A program made the position numbers and the translations under genes. A stretch of DNA of 63,594 bases from a virus, in the IMG/VR virus record IMGVR_UViG_3300035212_000241, positions 1 through 63,594 of that record; one strand, written 5' to 3'. Below, one piece after another: positions 18,870-29,631 of this stretch. Numbering within the stretch: position 1 is the stretch's first letter; every line of letters begins with the position of its first letter. Under the pieces are notes generated by a model. The model saw only the letters and a program-made list of their open reading frames with translations, made no database searches and was not told the origin of the DNA.

Positions 18870-21800
18870 ATGGACGAACAATATATCTTAGACCTATTTA
18901 ATCAATTAGGCGGAGAGTCAAAATTTGGAAAATTTGATGACTTTAAAGAATTGATTACAACTGATAATTCTTATCAGCAAGATTTTTATAATGCTTTTGG
19001 TGCTAATACATTAGGTGAATTTAATGATTTCAAGTCATTAGTATCCGCTACTCAACAGCCCGAGCAACAACCTGTCGTGCAGCCTACTGTTAAAAAAAAA
19101 GACGATATGGATTCGGATTGGTTATTCGGGGATGGTTCATCGGAATCGGAGCCTTCGAAGACTGAGTCAGAGGCTGGCCTATTTGGTAGATTAGCACAAA
19201 AGGCATTTAGCACAAAGCAGCCGCAGCAGGAGCAAGTTGAACCAATAAAAAGGCCTGAAACCGTAGAAGAGGCATCAGGAACATGGGGGAACAGGGCAAA
19301 GAAAGAACAGCCGTTTTCTGAGCCGTTGTCTGACTATATGCAGGTATATGGTCCAAAAAAAGGAGAAGGAGTACTTGCTCCTACAAAGCCACTTGACTTT
19401 GTGGGTAGGATGACTCCTGAGTTAGTGAAAGAGCGAACACCTAAGTTCCTCGAAGATGGATTAAATGCTTTGACACCAAAGCAATTGGCATCATATGGAG
19501 CTAAAGGAGCGAAGGAAACATTTGACTACTATTTCAAGGATGCAGGATTTAAATTTGAGACCGATAGAGAATATGTAAGGGCCATATCGCCTGATGGTAA
19601 AGTATATACATACAACACAATTCTTCCTTCAAGAGAATCGCTTGACGAGTTTAAAAACTTTGTCAGAGAAAGTGCATTTAATAATCCTGAGATAGCTGAC
19701 AAGGCATACCTCTACGAGAAGGAGAATAAGAAATTCAAAACCAAGGAAGAGATTAACAACGAGGTAAAAACCATCAATGCTCAAGAAGAGGGATTTATGG
19801 GTGACTATAAAAAATTCCTCAACCTTCAAAGGGATATTAACGAGATAGAGGCTGACTTAAAAAGATTTAGAGATTCTGGTGAGCAGAATACACCAAAGTA
19901 TATTCAGACTGAGGCATACTTAAATGAGAGAAAGAAAGAACTTCAGGATTATGCCGGTACAATGGACAGTAAGCTAGTTGACTTGAAAGCCCAACGAACT
20001 CAGCTCGACAAAGCTGTTGGTAAGTACACTGAGTTCCAGGCTACCCAAGGTGACTTTGGTGGTAATATATACAGGACAATTGCTAATACTACATCAGGTA
20101 TATTCTCTAATTATTTGCGATTGGCTGTAACCAAAAGCGTTGACTTTATGCCCTTGAGTAGCGTCATGGGGGAAGAAGCTTACCAAGCCGCGCTAGACAA
20201 AAAGCTAAAAGAAAAAGGATATGAAGGTAATGTAGTACCTATAGATGTATTAAAAGAAGCAAAGGCAGAAATAGAGGCAGAAATTGGATCTAAAGCAAGA
20301 GATGATTTCAAAAAGGCAGCAATAACAGGTAAATATCAAGGGGAACAACTTAATAATGTACTTACGGTAAATGGTGTCAGAGAGTCGTTATCAGAGTTTA
20401 TGAATAAACCAATAACAAGCACTAAAGAATATTTACAAGAAAGACAAGAAAAAGGCAGTTTCATTGAAAGAGGACTATTGGGTTTTGCTGGATCATTACC
20501 TGCTATGGTAGGAGGTCCAGCATTGAGGTATATGAATATGTTCATGATGACAACCGATGGTGCCTTGCAAGAGATGGACAATAACCCTAACTTTGCAGAC
20601 GTAAGCGAGAATGAGAAGGAACTAGTAGCGTTACCAATTGGTGTCGTAGGCGCTGTATTGGAAGAGTTTGGTTTGAAAAATCTAAAGCTAGGTAAATCAA
20701 TTACGTCAAGTATATTAAAAACAGTACTTGGCAGAGTACCAGCAAATGCTACAGCATCAACCATAAGGAAGACTACATTTGATGTATTGGCAGAGAGGGG
20801 AATAAGGGCAGGTACTGCTTATGCAGGTGGTATTCTTTCAGAGATGGAGACAGGTCTTTTACAGCAAGCAAACGATTATGCTGTAAAGGATATCTATAGT
20901 GCTATGAGAGGAAAGAAGATGTTTGATAATCCTGCTTTTCTTACTGGTCAATATTTATATGATTTGTGGGATGCATCAAGGACTGAGGGAGTTGGTGCAG
21001 GTGTCATGAGTGTTCCGTATTCAATAGCAGCTGCATATCAAAAAGATGGCTTTCAAGCATTGGACGATGCGACATTTAAAATATTTGAGGACTTAGCCAA
21101 GGACAATGACAGCAGAAAGTTCTTTGTCACAAGTCTAAAGAATAAAATAAATCTTGGTGAGGTTACGCCTACGCAAGGTAAGCAGATGCTTGAGGCATAT
21201 GACCAAGCGTCCGGTATGATAGGCATGGTCCCTGATGAGATTACTGACCCTGAGAGCAGGAAGGTAGCGATGGACTTAATGAGCGAAAGAATAAGACTTG
21301 AGAAGCAGAAATACGGTAAAGATGAGGCATTGGCTAAGCCAATCCAGGATAAGATAAATCAGATTAACGAACAACTTACACAACTCACACAAGATGCCAT
21401 TCAAAAGCAAGCAGCAAGTCAAGTATCTCTACAGCCAGAAGCCGGAGCTGGCCAAGAAGTGGAGGTCGGAGGCCCCGAAGCAGGACCTCAAGCAGCTCCC
21501 AAGCAAGGTGTCCTCAGCCCCGAAGAAGAAGAAAAGTTAAGGAATAATAGAAGAGTTGATTTATTCCCTGAAGAATCTGAATTTGCAGATGTAATTGGAG
21601 GGTCAGGAAGAAATTCTTCCTTGTCAAATTACAGTGAGGTAAATGGTGTTGGTGTTGCATCATATACCAATCCTGACAATGGTCTTGTTGATGTTATCAT
21701 GTCCGGAACATCTGACAATGACTATGTCGGATATGTAAGGGTATATGAGAATGGGAAGCCAACTAATAGATGGACTTCAAAGATGTCCAATGAATCTGGC

Positions 21801-24800
21801 AATAAAGAGAACTTTAAAACGATGATTTCAGAGGTTCAATCAAGACTTCCTGAGAATCACGAATACACTGAAAGTACAAACATATCTATTGATGGCGTTA
21901 GAGTTTATTCTAATCAGCTAAATAGAGGTTATGAGGTACTTACAGATGCAAATGGAAATCCTGTAACAAATACAGTTACGCTTAACGCAGCTAGCGTAGA
22001 AGGTCTTCAGCAGGCAGCAACACAAGAGGAGAAGCAATCTCTTTATGATAACATGACTGTCACTACGAGAGAGCAATTTAATGCGCTTAGAGACAAGATA
22101 ACAGCTTTAATGCCAAATGCTAGGGTGCTTTGGAATCAAGCAAATAACACTGTACAGATACAACTACCTGTTCTTGTTCAATCAAAAAAAGCTACTGCTG
22201 CTGAGACAACGCCTGCGCAAAAAACATTTGAGCAGAGAAAATCAGAAATTGAAAAGATAACTGACCCTGAGCAAAGAAAAGTTGCTGAGATAGAATTTAT
22301 AATGTCGAATCTTATGTCAGGAGTAGGTGAGGCATCTGCTAATAAAATAAGAGAATATGCTGACAGGATAATATCAGGCAAAGAAACAAGAGATCAAGTA
22401 ATTCAAGGTCTTCCAAAATCATTTGTGGATGGCATAGACCAATTACTTGCTGCACAGCAAGCTCCTACCGAGACTACTGCTACTGCTACTCCAACTGCTA
22501 CTGAGGCAACTCCTGTCGAGCAGTTTACTGAGCAGGACAGAGCGAGAAAGGCTGAGCTGGAGGAGGCAATGAGAAAGGCTGACAAGAGGAGAAAGAATAT
22601 CACAGTAGGCGAGACGACAATGCCAAAGGCAGAGGCTAAGGCTGAGCTTGATGCACTCAATCAGAAGGAGCAGGCAGTTATTGAGGCAGAGGTACAAGCT
22701 ATTGAAAAACTAATATCAGCTCCTGAACAAAAAGATAAAGGTAAGATAAAGCAGGCAGTTACAAATGCAGCAAAAGCAATTGCTAAGATACTTCCTAAAA
22801 CAAAAATTGTCATCCATGAAACAAATGATGACTATGTAAATGCTACCGGAGATACTGATGGTGCCTCTGGAATTTATATACCAAGTGCAGAAGGTGGTAC
22901 TATTCATGTAAACCTATCTAATGCCAATACAAGGACAGTAGGGCATGAGGTCTTCCATGCTATATTACTCAGAGGTATCAAGACAGATGCTGAGGCACAG
23001 AGGTTAGCAAAGGCAATGATAGGAGCTGTAGCTAAGTCATTAAAACAATCAGGAGCAAATCAAGAGTTACTAAATGAGCTTGAAGATTTCTTGTCTAACT
23101 ACGAGGAGAATATTCAAAATGAGGAATACTTAGCCGAGGTGTTTGGATATCTTGCTGATGGATATCCACAGTTAGATGTTCCTGCACAAAGTATTATCAA
23201 TAGATTCATTGAGAGGATAATGAAACTGTTTGGTTTAAAACCAATGACAGACAAAGAGGTTATTGACTTTATGAATACCCTATCAAGGAAGGTAGCTGCC
23301 GGTGAGGAGATAACTGAGAAAGAAGTAGGCATTACAAAAAAGACTAAAGGCATATCATCAAGGCAACAAAAAGATAATAATACCGTTAATAAAGAAGTAT
23401 CTAACACCGAAAAGAAACAATCTACTATAGATAAGTTTTTAAGTTGGTTTAAAAAGGATAACAAAGATACAAAAACTGAATTATTACCTAAAAATAAAGA
23501 CGAAAATGAAGGACTACTTAACAGACTATCACAAGAAGAAGAACGAGGAAGGGAGTCTTCTTCTTCAGCAAATGTTAGCGCAACCATTGTCGCAGAAGGA
23601 GTGCATAGAGCAAATTCAAGAAAGAGCGCTAAGGAGATTAAAAAACAAGAAGAAATAGAATTAGAGGCTCACGCTAAAGAGAGTGGCTTTTGGATAGACC
23701 CTAGTGAATTTGAAAATAAGGAGCCTCATGGCCAAGGTGCGGAATCTGATGTATTCGTAAGTAATGATGGAACTTATGTAACAAAAATAAAAGCAAACGA
23801 TTTACACTATTCAAGTTGGTTGGACTTTCTTGACAGCATCGCGCTGCACAATAGCTTCGAACATAATGCAAGGTATATACTAAAGGGGTTTACTAAGTAT
23901 AAAAATAAATTTAGAGCTGTTTTAGAACAGCCATTCATAAGAAATTCTAGAGAGGCTACTCGTAAAGAAATTGATGAAGATCTATTAAAAAAAGGATTTA
24001 AGTCAAGGGGATTGGGTGTTTATATAAATGATAACACAGGTGTATTTGTAGGCGACTTATTACAAGAGACTGGGAATGCATTGATTGTAGATGATGTTAT
24101 TTTTTACATAGACCCGATAATAAAGCCAAATACTTACTCTTTAGGATTTAATGGAAAGAGAAAAGTATCTCTATCATCTCGTCAGCAGAAAGTAAATAAA
24201 GAGGTTCAAGATATTGAACAGTTACCGGCTGCAAGGAAGCAGATTATAGGTGAAAATGCTAAATTAGCTCAAGAAGTGCGTGACAACTTGCAAGTTGCAA
24301 GAAACATGGAAACGGCAGGTAAAGACGCTAAGACTATTCGTATCACTACTGGATGGGAAAAAGGCAAGGATAACAAGTGGAGGTATGAGATAGATGATGC
24401 GGATGTCGATGAAGTTGAATTAGCCGATATGTGGGAAGATGGGGTAGAAAGTAATTTAGAAAATCTATTATTAGATTCTGAATTATTAAAATTATATCCT
24501 CAGCTTAAAGATATAAAAATTAAATATACAGAATATGGAAAAGTAGCAAATTATGATGACAATAAAAATAAAATAAGCATACCAAGGGATTATGGATATG
24601 ATACACGATTTAAATCAGTATTACTTCACGAAATCCAACACGCTATACAAGTTATAGAGGGGTTTGCTCTAGGAGGAAGCCCTGAGCAAATGATAACGCC
24701 TAATGATGTTTTAGCACAACTTGTTAGAGAATTACCTAACACAGATAGGGAGCAAAGAAGAAAAATAAAAGAAGCTTATCAACAAGAAGGGCTAACTAGA

Positions 24801-27800
24801 TTTCCTATTTTCCCTACAGTTTTTGATATTCAGTCGGATAGTCCTGACAAATTAGACGACTTTATTGAAAAACTTGAAATTTTAACTAAACTTTTCCCAA
24901 ATGTAGATTCTTATAAAAAACTACAAGAAGGTTTAGAAATCCGGTTAATGGAAATGGGGGGAGGAGATATTTCTTTTGAAAAATATCAAAAAATAGCAGG
25001 AGAAGTAGAAGCTCGTAACGTACAAACCAGAATGGATATGACTCCTGAGCAAAGGAGACAAACTACACTACAAGAGACTGAAGATGTTGCAAGAGAAGAT
25101 CAAGTAATATTTTTTGATACTAATTTATCACCTCGTCAGCAGAAATCTAAGAATAACCAAGAAATTATAAAACAAGCAAGGGCTAATGGTAAATCAGAAG
25201 CAGGTATAAGAGCATACTTTAAGAAGAATGGCTTGTCTGATATTGAAATAGATATACTGTTTGACGAAGAAAAAGGAGCAGGCAAAAAAATTAGTCTTAC
25301 CGAAGAGACTCTTCCTGGATACACCAAGTTAATGAACAGAATAAATGACATCATCGCAAGGGGCAGAAGGAAGGGTAAGACTGATGATGATATAATGAAA
25401 GGAGTAATTGCCAATGTTGAGTCAAGGTCTCCTGAGTATGCAAATGCTACTGACCAGCAGCGTGAGCAGATAATCCGTGATATTAGAAAACTGTTTGGCA
25501 AAAAGGAGAAAGCAGCGCCATCTGCCGCTAAAATAACCGGTAAGCCTAAACCAAAGAAGGTTACTGTAGATGAGATGACAGCGCTCAAGGACCAACTAAG
25601 ACTTGAGGCAAGAGCAGCAAGAGAAGCTAAGGGTGACCTCAACGCTAAGCGCAAGATGCTTGCTGCTGCAATCAAGGAGATGAAGAAGAAAGGCAGCATC
25701 TCAGTACGCCAGGCTAAAGCACTTATTAACCGAATAAATGCTGTCAACCTTGACAATCCTGTAATGGTTGAGAGACTACTTACTTATGCTGAGAATATAT
25801 TCAATGATGCTGACTATGACACAAGAGTACAAGAAGTAAGAAAGCTGCAAGAGCAGGTTAAAAAGGTAAACCATGTCTCAATGAGAGATACGGTAAGGGA
25901 ATTTGCGTCGATAAACCCTGAGAGAATACCTGCTGATAAATTGCTTGACTACATCCAGGCATTGGATGACATGAACACAAGGGCACCGTTCTATGAAAAG
26001 ATGAACGATATGTTCGATGAGGTAATGTCATACAGGTCTGAGTCAAAAGAATTTGATGCCATTAAAACATTCCAAGCCCTTATCGACAAGCTTGAGAGTA
26101 TAGCCATCAACCAAGTAAAGAGCGTTGAGGACTATGTCGCTCTTGTCAGAGACATCAACTCATTCAAAAGAAAAGCCTATCAGCTACTGCAAAATGGTGA
26201 CATCACTCAAGACCAATACGACCAAGCCATTGAGAATGTAGGTAAGGACCAAGCTGCTGTCGAGAAGAAATACGAGAAGGAGCTAACTGCGCTAAAGAAG
26301 GGTCTAGTGCAAGAGATAATGGGACTAAGGCCTGAAGTACACCCTGACTTTACACCTGAGGAGGCAGCACTTATCAATAAATATCTTGAGCTTAGTGAGA
26401 GTGATTTAGAGTCACTATCTCCGGAGGACTTATATATCCTCAATGACTTGCTCAATAATATCAAAGAAGATGTTCAGCTTGACTATTACAGGCTAAGCGA
26501 AATCGTGTCAAAAGCATACACTAATGCAGGCGGTCAAAAGCTTGCTGAGCAGTTAAATGAATCTAAATTTAACAAGTCATCAGATGAGGGTAAAAAGTTA
26601 TTACTTGAGCAAGAGTCAGCTTTTTGGGAGGGCCTATTAGGACTTGGCAGAGCCACATCAGGTGCGCTGCAAAAGTTTATAGTGTCACCGTTCAACAGAG
26701 CCATTGCATCTTTTGAGAATTTCATGAAAGATGGGTATAGTGAGTTTTCAAAGCTCAAGAAAAAGTATAGAATGAAAGACTATAATATGCACCGCTTGGG
26801 CGTATTTACCACCTACCTTCAAGAGTATATGGCGCAATTTGACCCTGCAAATAAAAATGTTAAAGACATTGGCAAGAGAGATTGGTTTGGAGAGATTCTA
26901 GGAAATGAGGGCATGAGAGATGGGTATAAGTCAGCTAAGCCATCAGCGAAAAGACTTATCGGCATGGGCGATACTGAGCTAAAAACAATTGAGAAAATTT
27001 ATAAGAGTCTTCCCAAAGACGCAAACGGAAAGGTCGACCCAAAAGCTGTTTATGATAGTTTTATGGCCAATGATGGTAAGTTCTTTACCAAGCAAGAGAA
27101 AGCCTTCTTCGATAAGGTTATGGAATGGAAGCAAAAGAACTTGACCACAAAGCAAAAGGCTGCAAATGAAATGAGTGGTATGCCATTCAAGGAAATACCT
27201 TTCCACATGATGAGGGTAAGACTTGATAGAGGCGCAAAGCAAATAAGTCCTAAAGCAGAAGGAGGTGCAGGAAAAGTAAGAATAGAAGCAGGGACCGGTA
27301 AAGAGAGGGCAAAACAAACGGTTGGTCCTATTATGACAAACTTTGAGCAATTATTTACAGAGAACCTTGAGCAGACTGCAAGAAATTACTATCTGCGAGA
27401 GGCCATCAATGATATCAATAACACACTGTCTGTTGCAAAGAAAGGTTTGGATAAAAATAAAACAGGTCTGTTTAATACCATACCAGGGACTATCTCAGAT
27501 GCATTGAACTTTGAATTTGACAAGACAGATAGTCAAGTGATATTCAAAAGTCTATTAGCAGCAAGGGCAGCAGAGACGCTATTTAACCCTATCAGAACAG
27601 CAGTTGAATTGACATCTGCATTTTTATCATATCCATTTAGAGCCAAAACTCCTAAGGGATATAGAGAATTATTTGGAAAGCAGGGTAAAATGAAAAAACT
27701 ACTTGACTTTACAGATAGCCCAATAAGACTTAGAGATAATATCAATAAGGCTATTGACATCAGCGATGGAAGAATAAAGCCTTTGGGTAAATTTGAGAAA

Positions 27801-29261
27801 GCCGTGAACTACTTGTCAGGATTGCCAGAGCGTACAATGCTTATTACCTCATGGATGCCGACATTCAATAATGAGTTCAAGGATATTACAAACGAGAAGT
27901 TTGATATGGATAAGTTCAACTCAAGCGCTGAGTATAGGCAGAAGTATGGCAAGGCAATTAAAGAGGCTGCTGCTGTTGCTGACGCTCAGACTGAGAAGAT
28001 TATCGGATCAACAACAAAGGCAGGAGGAAGACGCGAAATAAGGATAGCTCCAAAGATACTTGCCAATGTAATTGGACTTGAGGGAACTGTTAAGAAAAAC
28101 TCAAGTGCTGGACAGATACTTGGCTTCTTTAGCAACTACCCATACAGAGAGGTCACTGAGTTCCTAAATGGTTTCAGAGAGGCTGCTGAGGTGTATAAAC
28201 AAGGAGGAAAGATAAAGTCAATTAGCCAATTACAAAAACCACTTGGTGTTGTAATAAACTTAGCTGCTTATGGCTTCTTATCGTCAGTTGTTTATGCTAT
28301 GAAACTTATGCTACTCGGTGATGATGAGGACGAGGAGAAAGGAGAAGCTATGCTAAAAGAGCTGATGACACCAAAGGGATTTATGGATGAGTTACAGGGG
28401 AACGCAATATCATTAGGTGCAAGCAAGTATGCTGCCGGTGGTAAAGCTATGTTGCAAATGTTCGCTACCATTGCTTACAACTCAACGAGCGATAAAGAGC
28501 AGAAAGCAAGAATCAAAAAGATTTTAAAGAATAGCGTATTCGTTGAGCCAATAGATGCTGAGAAAGTTCAAGGCTATGGTGGCAAAAATGAGCTGCTCGG
28601 TGCAATATCATCATATGTTCCTCAGGTTGTTTTATTCGCAAAAAGGATTGAGGAAACTATACAGACAGCTGGTGAGCTTAATTACATCTACAAGAAATTC
28701 CAAGATGGTGGCTTGAAGGCTTTGTCTGAGGATGAAGGCTTGGCAATATTAGCCATTGATGGTTTATTAAAAACAACACAAACTGTATTCAATTTTACCG
28801 GAACATCTCTACCAATGTACAACGACATAAAGATGTACATGAAAGGTGCCAAGAAAGAGGCAGGTGTTGGTAATATAAAACTTTCAGCCACTGAGAATCA
28901 GCACAAGAAAGCATTGCAGAATTATAAAAACGAGAAAGAGTTCAAGGAGAATGACCCTGAAGGATACCTTAAAGCTATTGACGAAGGTGGTTCACTTTAT
29001 GAGTATAAATTAGAGCAGAGCAAAAAAGAAGAAGAGGCAAATAAGGACAAGCCATTCAGAGGTATGAGCGAAGAAGCTTTCAAGAAAAAGTATCCAGAAG
29101 AATACATAGAGAAATATGGCCCAGATACTGAGTACTATGAAGAACAAAGAACTCCTGAGGCTATTGAGAAAAGAGCCGAAATGAGAGCGTTGCAGAAAAA
29201 AGAAAATGCAATAAAAGCAAAGAATAAAAAGAAACGTAATGAAAGAGATAAAGAGGAGTAA
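18870..29261 (+). CDS. Giant polyvalent virion protein with zincin and kinase-like domains
   Basis: This 3463-residue protein fills 16% of the genome and is probably packaged and ejected into the host. Visible parts: an N-terminal tandem motif (residues 1-60, GKFDDFKELI / GEFNDFKSLV); a first zincin-like domain with HEVFH at 1359-1363 and a possible third ligand Glu1423; a kinase-like PolyVal domain about 1590-1755 (GQGAESDVFVSN loop at 1621, D1748 in FYIDPI); a second zincin resembling LPD23 about 1825-2060 (HEIQH 1920-1924, GEVEARN at 2044); long helical regions; and a C-terminal hydrophobic segment (VVINLAAYGFLSSVVYAMKL) suited to membrane insertion. S(S/P)RQQK occurs at 1496, 1769 and 2087, exactly between domains. 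Confidence 0.75.
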   Translation: MDEQYILDLFNQLGGESKFGKFDDFKELITTDNSYQQDFYNAFGANTLGEFNDFKSLVSATQQPEQQPVVQPTVKKKDDMDSDWLFGDGSSESEPSKTESEAGLFGRLAQKAFSTKQPQQEQVEPIKRPETVEEASGTWGNRAKKEQPFSEPLSDYMQVYGPKKGEGVLAPTKPLDFVGRMTPELVKERTPKFLEDGLNALTPKQLASYGAKGAKETFDYYFKDAGFKFETDREYVRAISPDGKVYTYNTILPSRESLDEFKNFVRESAFNNPEIADKAYLYEKENKKFKTKEEINNEVKTINAQEEGFMGDYKKFLNLQRDINEIEADLKRFRDSGEQNTPKYIQTEAYLNERKKELQDYAGTMDSKLVDLKAQRTQLDKAVGKYTEFQATQGDFGGNIYRTIANTTSGIFSNYLRLAVTKSVDFMPLSSVMGEEAYQAALDKKLKEKGYEGNVVPIDVLKEAKAEIEAEIGSKARDDFKKAAITGKYQGEQLNNVLTVNGVRESLSEFMNKPITSTKEYLQERQEKGSFIERGLLGFAGSLPAMVGGPALRYMNMFMMTTDGALQEMDNNPNFADVSENEKELVALPIGVVGAVLEEFGLKNLKLGKSITSSILKTVLGRVPANATASTIRKTTFDVLAERGIRAGTAYAGGILSEMETGLLQQANDYAVKDIYSAMRGKKMFDNPAFLTGQYLYDLWDASRTEGVGAGVMSVPYSIAAAYQKDGFQALDDATFKIFEDLAKDNDSRKFFVTSLKNKINLGEVTPTQGKQMLEAYDQASGMIGMVPDEITDPESRKVAMDLMSERIRLEKQKYGKDEALAKPIQDKINQINEQLTQLTQDAIQKQAASQVSLQPEAGAGQEVEVGGPEAGPQAAPKQGVLSPEEEEKLRNNRRVDLFPEESEFADVIGGSGRNSSLSNYSEVNGVGVASYTNPDNGLVDVIMSGTSDNDYVGYVRVYENGKPTNRWTSKMSNESGNKENFKTMISEVQSRLPENHEYTESTNISIDGVRVYSNQLNRGYEVLTDANGNPVTNTVTLNAASVEGLQQAATQEEKQSLYDNMTVTTREQFNALRDKITALMPNARVLWNQANNTVQIQLPVLVQSKKATAAETTPAQKTFEQRKSEIEKITDPEQRKVAEIEFIMSNLMSGVGEASANKIREYADRIISGKETRDQVIQGLPKSFVDGIDQLLAAQQAPTETTATATPTATEATPVEQFTEQDRARKAELEEAMRKADKRRKNITVGETTMPKAEAKAELDALNQKEQAVIEAEVQAIEKLISAPEQKDKGKIKQAVTNAAKAIAKILPKTKIVIHETNDDYVNATGDTDGASGIYIPSAEGGTIHVNLSNANTRTVGHEVFHAILLRGIKTDAEAQRLAKAMIGAVAKSLKQSGANQELLNELEDFLSNYEENIQNEEYLAEVFGYLADGYPQLDVPAQSIINRFIERIMKLFGLKPMTDKEVIDFMNTLSRKVAAGEEITEKEVGITKKTKGISSRQQKDNNTVNKEVSNTEKKQSTIDKFLSWFKKDNKDTKTELLPKNKDENEGLLNRLSQEEERGRESSSSANVSATIVAEGVHRANSRKSAKEIKKQEEIELEAHAKESGFWIDPSEFENKEPHGQGAESDVFVSNDGTYVTKIKANDLHYSSWLDFLDSIALHNSFEHNARYILKGFTKYKNKFRAVLEQPFIRNSREATRKEIDEDLLKKGFKSRGLGVYINDNTGVFVGDLLQETGNALIVDDVIFYIDPIIKPNTYSLGFNGKRKVSLSSRQQKVNKEVQDIEQLPAARKQIIGENAKLAQEVRDNLQVARNMETAGKDAKTIRITTGWEKGKDNKWRYEIDDADVDEVELADMWEDGVESNLENLLLDSELLKLYPQLKDIKIKYTEYGKVANYDDNKNKISIPRDYGYDTRFKSVLLHEIQHAIQVIEGFALGGSPEQMITPNDVLAQLVRELPNTDREQRRKIKEAYQQEGLTRFPIFPTVFDIQSDSPDKLDDFIEKLEILTKLFPNVDSYKKLQEGLEIRLMEMGGGDISFEKYQKIAGEVEARNVQTRMDMTPEQRRQTTLQETEDVAREDQVIFFDTNLSPRQQKSKNNQEIIKQARANGKSEAGIRAYFKKNGLSDIEIDILFDEEKGAGKKISLTEETLPGYTKLMNRINDIIARGRRKGKTDDDIMKGVIANVESRSPEYANATDQQREQIIRDIRKLFGKKEKAAPSAAKITGKPKPKKVTVDEMTALKDQLRLEARAAREAKGDLNAKRKMLAAAIKEMKKKGSISVRQAKALINRINAVNLDNPVMVERLLTYAENIFNDADYDTRVQEVRKLQEQVKKVNHVSMRDTVREFASINPERIPADKLLDYIQALDDMNTRAPFYEKMNDMFDEVMSYRSESKEFDAIKTFQALIDKLESIAINQVKSVEDYVALVRDINSFKRKAYQLLQNGDITQDQYDQAIENVGKDQAAVEKKYEKELTALKKGLVQEIMGLRPEVHPDFTPEEAALINKYLELSESDLESLSPEDLYILNDLLNNIKEDVQLDYYRLSEIVSKAYTNAGGQKLAEQLNESKFNKSSDEGKKLLLEQESAFWEGLLGLGRATSGALQKFIVSPFNRAIASFENFMKDGYSEFSKLKKKYRMKDYNMHRLGVFTTYLQEYMAQFDPANKNVKDIGKRDWFGEILGNEGMRDGYKSAKPSAKRLIGMGDTELKTIEKIYKSLPKDANGKVDPKAVYDSFMANDGKFFTKQEKAFFDKVMEWKQKNLTTKQKAANEMSGMPFKEIPFHMMRVRLDRGAKQISPKAEGGAGKVRIEAGTGKERAKQTVGPIMTNFEQLFTENLEQTARNYYLREAINDINNTLSVAKKGLDKNKTGLFNTIPGTISDALNFEFDKTDSQVIFKSLLAARAAETLFNPIRTAVELTSAFLSYPFRAKTPKGYRELFGKQGKMKKLLDFTDSPIRLRDNINKAIDISDGRIKPLGKFEKAVNYLSGLPERTMLITSWMPTFNNEFKDITNEKFDMDKFNSSAEYRQKYGKAIKEAAAVADAQTEKIIGSTTKAGGRREIRIAPKILANVIGLEGTVKKNSSAGQILGFFSNYPYREVTEFLNGFREAAEVYKQGGKIKSISQLQKPLGVVINLAAYGFLSSVVYAMKLMLLGDDEDEEKGEAMLKELMTPKGFMDELQGNAISLGASKYAAGGKAMLQMFATIAYNSTSDKEQKARIKKILKNSVFVEPIDAEKVQGYGGKNELLGAISSYVPQVVLFAKRIEETIQTAGELNYIYKKFQDGGLKALSEDEGLAILAIDGLLKTTQTVFNFTGTSLPMYNDIKMYMKGAKKEAGVGNIKLSATENQHKKALQNYKNEKEFKENDPEGYLKAIDEGGSLYEYKLEQSKKEEEANKDKPFRGMSEEAFKKKYPEEYIEKYGPDTEYYEEQRTPEAIEKRAEMRALQKKENAIKAKNKKKRNERDKEE

Positions 29262-29631
29262 TTATACGCTGCTACTAAGCAAAAACCCATGCGAAATCTT
29301 CATCCACTTTGCAGAGGAGGAGATGCATGGGTTGAGCTTCAGAGAATGTGTGATACACACGAACAATGCAAAGCAGGCATATATTGCCGGATTCTCAAAC
29401 TATGTCCCGAAGGATAGTGGTGACTACAAGCATGGCGATCCGTTCTTTGTGTTCATCAATCTAACAAGATGCACCTCACCTATTGAGACAATGCTTACGA
29501 TCAACCATGAGATGATACATAGAGCATTTGAGCTGTATGATTGGGACATTGACAAAGAGGAAGAGATTGTAACCTGGGCAGAGAATGAGACGCGCGAGGT
29601 ATATAACCTATTGAAGCGGATACTCAAGTAG
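29239..29631 (+). CDS. Small HExxH metallopeptidase-like protein
   Basis: This 130-residue protein carries NHEMIHRAFELYDW (HExxH near residues 90-94) followed by a glutamate-rich helix (EEEIVTWAENE) that could supply the third zinc ligand. The fold resembles minimal zincins. It overlaps the end of the giant gene by 23 nt and is the last gene of the rightward virion operon. It could process virion proteins or act in the host. Its 3' end overlaps the convergent 29608-29790 gene by 24 nt. Confidence 0.65.
   Translation: MKEIKRSNYTLLLSKNPCEIFIHFAEEEMHGLSFRECVIHTNNAKQAYIAGFSNYVPKDSGDYKHGDPFFVFINLTRCTSPIETMLTINHEMIHRAFELYDWDIDKEEEIVTWAENETREVYNLLKRILK

Noticed and set aside
22403-22660. Minus-strand ORFs inside the giant gene and similar overlapping frames
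   Set aside because: They lie opposite a continuous, clearly coding frame and have biased Ser/Leu/Cys-rich translations typical of antisense shadows.
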